From: Agrypnia vestita
Lineage: Eukaryota > Arthropoda > Insecta > Trichoptera > Phryganeidae
DNA: 64,000 nucleotides
Direction: 5' to 3'
Assembly (NCBI GenBank): GCA_016648135.1
Contig: JADDOH010002578.1
Coordinates: 1-64,000, forward strand
This document shows positions 57,965-64,000 of this stretch, piece by piece; position 1 is the stretch's first letter, and the number at the start of each line of letters is the position of its first letter. Under the pieces are notes generated by a model. It saw only the letters and a list, made by a program, of their open reading frames with translations, did not search any database and had not been told where the DNA came from. The position numbers and the translations under genes were made by a program.

Positions 57965-59700
57965 TAATATGTAATAATTGTAAATTAATATGTAAGTAAT
58001 AAAAACATGTAATAATTGATTGACTGAAAAAGAAACATGTCTAGACAAATATCTATGTCAAAAATCTCTAAAAATACTCATTATTATTTGATTTCTTCCC
58101 AAAAAACCGAAGTGTGCTGTCATCTATGAACCAATTGGCATAAATTTTCGAAATTCGTAGTGTAGTATCTATTACACCTACCGACGGAGTAATTCAAATT
58201 TTAAATATTCCGTGACGTTATCGGGCCGCCGGCGCCGTTGGTAGTAATCAAACTTTTGTAATGATTCCAATTTGAAAAAAAACATTAAAATTTCTAAAAA
58301 TCCAAAATTATACAATAATTATTATTATTTTTTGACGAAAATTTGACAGATCTTTTTGGTCGTTTGAAGGTGTGATAAACAATTCATTAATAATCATTAT
58401 TAAGGTACATATTAAACTATTATTTTACTGAAACTTTTTTTGCAAAAAAACATAAAATGGCCGCGTTGTGTCTATTTCTGTAGAATTCTTCCCCCGTGCT
58501 GACATGCAACATTCCCAGGTGCGCGTTTAAGGGACATAAAATAGAAGATCGTGTACTAATACTATCATAAAGAAATGAAATATCTACTAGCGTGTTTGTA
58601 ACAGGAATATTGAGAGAAGAAGGGAAGAGTTGGTGAATGTTGAATTATCATTATTTTCACGAATGAAAAAAATGATTATTCCATTTAACTACCCCATCCC
58701 GCGTTAAAAGAAAAAATGAACAATTTTGATGGATAAAGTAAAATAAAAATAAATTATTTCTAATATATTTATACAGGTAGGTACAAAACATGCATTTGAA
58801 ATGTGATTTTATTTATAAAAGATATATTCTTAAGCTAGTGGTTTCGTATAAATAATCGTATTTATTTTTAACAAGAAAAAATGTTTATATTAAATTAAAA
58901 ATATTATAAATAAACTTGTCCTTTTTAAAAATAGTTCCTTTTAATTTTTTTTCATATTAAAACTGAATTATTTATTAAATTTTCATACATTTTTTAAATT
59001 TTTGTTAGAGTCTTTACTAAGGTTTTTGATTTTTTATTTTAATTATAAATCGTAAAAAATTAGTTGTGAAAACAAAGAATATTCCTACTATTTTTTTTTT
59101 GGTTAATTTTTAAATTGTCCCGTATAAATAAATGAATAATTTAATCGATGGTCTTTGACCTACTTCGAAGGGTTAAATACTACATAAGCCATAATTTGGT
59201 ATTGTTTCTAGCTGATTACCTGTCAGGTGTTGACCACTTCAGGTGATACGATCGGCATCATCTGGTGCGAATCCCCATTTAGTAACCAGACCTCGATAAT
59301 TGCTTCTCTCTGTTCAATGCTCAATATTCCCAGGAGCACAATAGCAGACACTGATAACGATATTTAATTGTCGCCGAAAATTATAATCAGCTTACCTTTG
59401 AGCGGGCAAGCTGCGCATAGACGGGAATACGCATATAAAAGCATATGAGGTGCTAGTTCAGAAATCTGATCTTCACGAAAGTACGTTAGACTTCTAAAGT
59501 TAATATCTCAGAAAGTATAAATCGCAGGTGGAAATAGAAACAATGTTAAAGGAACCAAGTTTTATACACATTTACGTGCAGCTCTGCATATAAAGGGTGT
59601 AACAGAGCTTGTACACGACTAGCTGCAACCCGTCAAAAATGACGGAACATTGTTTCGGGTCTTTGCTAAGTTCTAGTATATAGGTATTTATAGTATCTTT
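57965..59700. other. No gene seen; AT-rich
   Basis: Nothing recognised on either strand. Confidence 0.5.
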
Positions 59701-59714
59701 TTAGCTGTCCACGG

Positions 59715-59895
59715 AGAAGCGGCAGTAGCAAAATGCGTTGAGCGGCCGGTTCGGGTTTGCTGGCCAGGGTTCAAGCCCTGCTTCCAGCCGTTAAAAGTCA
59801 TTTTTAGCGACGAATTTGAACGAAATTACGGACGTTACACTAAGTTAGGGGGACAGACAGATAGACGGGGGACGGTTAGACGGACAGACAACTAA
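59715..59895 (+). repeat. SINE family 2, copy B (tRNA-derived)
   Basis: Head GCGGCAGTAGCAAAATGCG, pol III box B GGGTTCAAGCCCTG (about 59767-59780), then CTTCCAGCCGTTAAAAG, GAATTTGAACGAAATTACGG and a GACAGACAGA-rich end. The body matches 49845-49950. Confidence 0.75.
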
Positions 59896-59965
59896 AATTG
59901 TTATGTTTGATATTTTACAGGTTGATTCCTGCCAAAATTGTGAGTTGAAAATGCATGAGCAATAA

Positions 59966-60582
59966 TGTAACATAAAGATAAGACAATAGACATCTCACAA
60001 GACAATACACGTCTCACAAACAAAATTGGGATATAAACAGACGTGTTGCGAACATACCAATTCAGTATGTTCCTTCGCCGTCACCATGACGTCACGTTGT
60101 GCGGCAACTACCGTAGCATAATCACGCTGTCCGACAATTGCTACCCGCAGCTCATCTCGCTACGTAACGCATCTTTCTCTACGATCAATGCCTGCAGTAG
60201 CTACGACATTAAACCACAATCGCTACGCCGCTCATCTCATTCCTTGCTACGCCTCCAGTCTCCAATCCATCGATTATCGTCCACCTCATCGCTCTACTGT
60301 CTTAGCCACCTCCAGCAGCGAACATCGTCTGCTTCCGGCAGTACCACCCTCATCAACCACACCGCAATTAGCTTCATACATCAGTCGTCAGCACCATCTC
60401 CAGCTCCCAGCATGATCTTCGCCTTGACCGATGTCTGCACCCGCGACAAGGAACAAGTTGAAGATGCCAGGCATACCTCAATTAGCTATACCGTTACCTA
60501 ACGAGGTTGACATATTGTAATTCGAAGATAAATAAACAATATAAAACTGATCGCTTTTCTATTCACCATCAGCTGTTTTACA
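59966..60582 (+). mobile_element. Candidate solo LTR
   Basis: TGTAACA (59966) to TTTTACA (60582) gives TG...CA ends with a short inverted match; between them lie a TATA box, an initiator and AATAAA (60531-60536). The 152-codon frame inside (from 60043) is low-complexity and not recognised. No target duplication was found, so edges are tentative. Confidence 0.4.
60031..60066 (+). promoter_or_regulatory. TATA/Inr core promoter
   Basis: ATATAAACAG at 60031-60040 and CAATTCAGTA with initiator A at 60064: 32 bases from TATA (60032) to start, the same layout and words (ATATAAACAG ... CAATTCAGTA) as at 2336-2370. Confidence 0.65.
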
Positions 60583-60767
60583 TCTGTGGGATACCAGACA
60601 CGGTACGTCATAAACACAAAAGATTCAACAAAATGCTCCACTAGTACTATAGCGCCGAATGTCGATTGTTTAATTTCTAACCCTTTTAACCTCTAAACTC
60701 AAAAGCTTAATCATTATTCGATGACGTATTTGTGTAAACCCCAATGGTCATTTTGTTCATCACTCTA

Positions 60768-60832
60768 GGCCGCGCTACGCTTTATGACGCTACGCAGTGC
60801 TACGCCACGCTATATAGCGGTATTTTCATAGC
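60768..60832 (+). repeat. CGCTACG/ACGCTA word cluster
   Basis: GCGCTACGCTTTATGACGCT, ACGCAGTGCTACGCCACGC, TATATAGCG: a short irregular repeat, ending in GCTATATAGC palindrome. Similar words occur in 60140-60255. Confidence 0.5.
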
Positions 60833-61189
60833 CTTATTTTGCGGCCGAAACGATGTTAATGAAACTAAAAAAACTAGTAAGCTGTTTAAATGTTGTCATA
60901 GCAGAAAAGTGATTTTTGATAATCATTAAAAATAAATTTAATTTATATTTAATGTGATGCTTCTTTCATTACGCGCAATGGTCAGAGATTTGGCAATAAT
61001 AGTCCGGCAATATCTTCAGATGTTTATTACGGACAAAGTACAATAATATACAATCTTCGCTTTATCCCGCGACCGTCTGACTTTCCAAGTAAGCCGGCCC
61101 ATCATTTCTTATGCCTTATATGACCCGCGCACACGCATACACACACGTATCCACTCTCAGGCACGTACATCCAGATATACTACATTTTT

Positions 61190-61505
61190 ACTCCCTTTCT
61201 TTTAACTCGTGGCGTCTGATTGCTTGCTTGTCTCACGAAAAAAACTTTGGATCGTTTTTTAACCATTTTTCCGTGATCCAATTGAGCTGAAACTTTGCAA
61301 GCAGACTCGTGGCAACGATCAAGAAGATCTGTCAAATTTTCGTTAAAAAAAATTGATAATTATAGGATAATTTTGGATTTTTAAAATTTTTAATGGTTTT
61401 TTCATACAACTCAGTAAGTTATATGAAAATACTCCGACGCATCTGGTAGACACGAAACCCCAAATGAGAAAGGGAGTATTGTAAAAACTTGGTTTTTATG
61501 GGTTA
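61190..61505 (+). mobile_element. Small non-autonomous element, copy 2 with target duplication
   Basis: 316 bp, ACTCCCTTTCTTTTAACTCG to TTTTTATGGGTTA, flanked by ATTTTT on both sides (61184-61189 and 61506-61511). Subterminal ACTCCCTTTCT (61190-61200) pairs with AGAAAGGGAGT about 30 bases before the 3' end. No coding capacity. Confidence 0.85.
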
Positions 61506-61519
61506 ATTTTTGTATTACA

Positions 61520-63230
61520 TTTTATCAATTAACATTACTATTTACATTATCATCATCGTTTATATTATCAACCAACAATTTTATACGATTCCTTGAGTCA
61601 TGAGACTCATATCATCCGCAGTACAGATATTTTAAAAGTTTTTTTTATTTGGTTGTTTAAGAACGAATAATTTATCTGGGTCTTAAAAGATTAGTTTATT
61701 AATTAGGAAAGAATTCGGCAAATCGTTTTATATCTGAATGACCGCACACAGAATTGAAATAAAACTATTACTTAGTTCGATTGGAATCGAACTATCTAGA
61801 CCAATTAATTATTATGTGAATGATGCCAACTACAGATAGACCTTCATACACTTAGGCCTATCTGTCACGTTACGTTGTATTTATTTATTTATATTTTATC
61901 ACAACAATACTTTTTCACACTTGGCTTATAACGCCCCAGTACGAAAACTTGCTCTGGGGCAGTTACAACCAACAATTTAATTTTATTTAGTAGTAAATAA
62001 ATTTAATTTAATTAACTAACTATTTAATTAATTAATTAATTTAATTTAATTTAATAATTTTCTTATTATTGGTTGTAAAAATCATGTAATATAAGAAAAA
62101 GAGTTGTAATACAAAAGAAAAAAATATTTAAAATGTTGGATCGAGGCGACATATTGCGCCTTAGACTACATGTGTCTCATGCCCCCACATACAACACACA
62201 CATATTCACAAACACACACACACACACATATACACATACATACACTGGGATACACCAACTACCTGGTGGGATACCTGACCCACACCTATATGTTGTACTT
62301 ACTCTTGTAAAATTAGAGTAAAATTAGTTCCTTAGGGGTGAAAATATCTTATTATAGCACTGCTGCATACTAATATCAATGGCTGAAAGAAAACCTGTTA
62401 ATGATTAATATAAAAATAAAAAATAAGCAGATATGCTAACAAGCAGGAGGCGAATGGAACCTTGATGTCGAGATATGAAATATATCATGAATAGGTTTGT
62501 TAGGTTATTATGTGACTCCTCGAATAAAATAATGTAAGTTATATAAATTTATGACATTTCGTCTGGCGTCAAGAGTTCCCAACGCATATACAATGATTTG
62601 AAAAGTTTCTCAAGTTATAAATTGAATAAAGTTATGACAATTTAAAATGAAAGTTTTATTGGAAAAAAAATCGTTTTTATTACGACTTTATGAAAAATTC
62701 TAAAATTAATTTACGAGAATCGGGTCGTCTTTTTCAACTAACGTTTGGTTTTTACATTTAATGTGTTGTTTTTGAAACTCGAAAGTCCACGACCGCATTC
62801 ATTTTCTAGCTTTGTTTATTATAAGAGTTTAGTTCTAATCAGTGGATTGTTTGTAAGCTCTTGCAGGTCCATCGTAACTTATCTACTGGTGTTGTACTAA
62901 GTTTTCTTTCACGAACCACCCAGTGAAATATCTTTATTTTCACTGTTTTTAACGTACTTAAGAAATTGATAAGTATCCAATTTTACCAGTTCTTTAAATT
63001 TATCCTTTTATCTTTTGGTTTTATTTGGTTGACTTTTAGCTTAGTTTGAAAAAAAAAATTATTTGAGACGGTACCTGTATATGCTTAAAAAAATATGATA
63101 GTTACTTTCATACATTTTTATATATACCTACACCCTTCATACTTTAGTGGGTTTTGTTATTTTTATTGAATTTTTACGAATACTTTTGAATACTTAACTG
63201 ATTCTGATGGAACTTTTATAAAGCTCTAGT
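61520..63230. other. No gene seen; low-complexity tracts
   Basis: Contains a hairpin GCCCCAG/CTGGGGC (61933-61960), TTAATTTAATT-type microsatellite (about 61976-62058) and a (CA)n-like tract (about 62189-62250). Confidence 0.6.
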
Positions 63231-63234
63231 CTCC

Positions 63235-63430
63235 TGGATGATACCTTTCCACTTTCCCCATTGCTTTCTGCTCCCATCCCTTTTTCTCCCATTTTTTCAG
63301 CTTTTCCAGTTCAGGGAGTACATTTTCTGGGTCAGCCTGGCGGTCTTTTCCCAGTTGGTTCTATTTTAATGGCTCTCTTTAATATCACTACTTGCCCGAA
63401 ATACATGTCCTATCCAAGGTTTAGGCTAGA
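63235..63430 (-). pseudogene. RTE-like LINE C-terminal fragment
   Basis: The minus strand, over two frames, reads WIGHVFRASSDIKE, IKIEPTGKRPPG, PRKC and LEKLKKWEKKGWEQKAMGKV. The family form is (L)xWxGHVxRxxxxxxxKRAxxxxPxGKRxxGRPRKxW ... WxxxAxDRxxWRxxV. Frameshifted, short. Confidence 0.6.
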
Positions 63431-63434
63431 TCTG

Positions 63435-64000
63435 ATGGTGCTGGTTATGAAAGGTCTTTTGATAGGAACTTAATTACATAGACGGAATTGCAGTATTGCA
63501 ACAATAGGTGTCTGTTTTTTCCCTAATTTTTTTATTTTCAAAAAAACATTTAATTTCAAACGAGAAGAGCCTCCGTTATTCCGTTGTATAATTAAGTAGT
63601 CAGTTTATAAAACTTGTGCTTGGTATTTACAAAACCATTATATTAATTAATAAAAAATGTTATATCAAGTCTGCACAAAAAGAAAAGTGATCGTACTTAC
63701 AAAATTTTAATGAATGAATTTAGTTAGGCTTAAATACAAATACAACGCGGAAGGCAGGTAACTTTGAAATGGCGATTGCAACTGATGTGTCGGTATCTCA
63801 AGATGTCCTCACTGATTGCGTGGACTTGGTGACTGCTCACTACCTCACAATTTTATTATGCGTCCTATCAAAATGTATTCTATTTCGCAAGCCCACGTTA
63901 GATGGCGACATATAACCTTTATGTTACTACCCGGGTACCTGGGTGCCCATTTTCGATTTCAAGTTTGAATCACAGTTATTTAAATTATAATTATATAATA
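63435..64000. other. No gene seen
   Basis: AT-rich to the window end; nothing recognised. Confidence 0.5.

Noticed and set aside
60043..60501. 152-codon open frame on the plus strand
   Set aside because: Ser/Leu-rich, low-complexity, with alternative open frames in the same stretch and an LTR-like promoter just upstream; better explained as R-region sequence than a gene.
1..64000. CRISPR array or bacterial operon
   Set aside because: Base composition, introns, TATA/Inr promoters and element types are eukaryotic; no regularly spaced repeat-spacer array is present.

Overview
This window looks like a piece of an AT-rich arthropod (most likely insect) chromosome made almost entirely of transposable-element remains. 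No host gene was recognised. Lepidoptera is my best guess. It rests on the mix of a mariner whose terminal repeat I recall from the cecropia group, abundant Helitrons, BEL/Pao, Jockey/CR1-like and RTE-like LINEs and tRNA-derived SINEs. It is an inference, not a proof.

Layout. 1-2860: 3' end of a BEL/Pao LTR retrotransposon (integrase, polypurine tract, then a candidate long LTR with CCAAT/TATA/Inr promoter). 2861-7800: no genes; one more promoter-like block near 3880-4036 and a 590-bp segment between 12-bp direct repeats (6197-6810). 7811-8620: dispersed repeat carrying the C-terminal end of an unknown ORF; a second copy lies at 50368-51560 and is itself interrupted by a small element. 12960-16800: nested remnants: a transposase fragment, a pogo/Tigger-like element (13192-14638), and a Jockey/CR1-like LINE split by a mariner (14948-16237). 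19410-about 23220 (-): a decayed Helitron with Rep/PIF1 remains and a striking hairpin array behind its 3' end. 24755-33800: SINEs, LINE ends, a hAT relic. 34110-34960: a ~100-bp tandem repeat split by a 510-bp non-autonomous Helitron (34403-34912) loaded with perfect heat-shock-element arrays. 34985-35430: RTE-like LINE with a twin-priming-type inversion. 36645-46727: foldback repeat, mariner stub, LINE RT fragment, hairpin-rich island (41656-41971), and a Penelope-like insertion made of two inverted 3' ends bounded by a 13-bp duplication (43271-43983). 47300-64000: LINE ends, SINEs, three copies of a small element that seems to duplicate ATTTTT, a solo-LTR-like block at about 59966-60582, microsatellites, and a final RTE-like fragment.

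The genes do not work together in a pathway. The relations that matter are nesting order and cis-signals. The mariner jumped into the LINE (removing it restores the LINE frame). The HSE Helitron jumped into a satellite (removing it restores the 100-bp period). The most interesting observation is that Helitron carrying 6- and 8-unit heat-shock-factor sites, followed by the hairpin array of the larger Helitron and the hammerhead-like core in the Penelope-like insertion.
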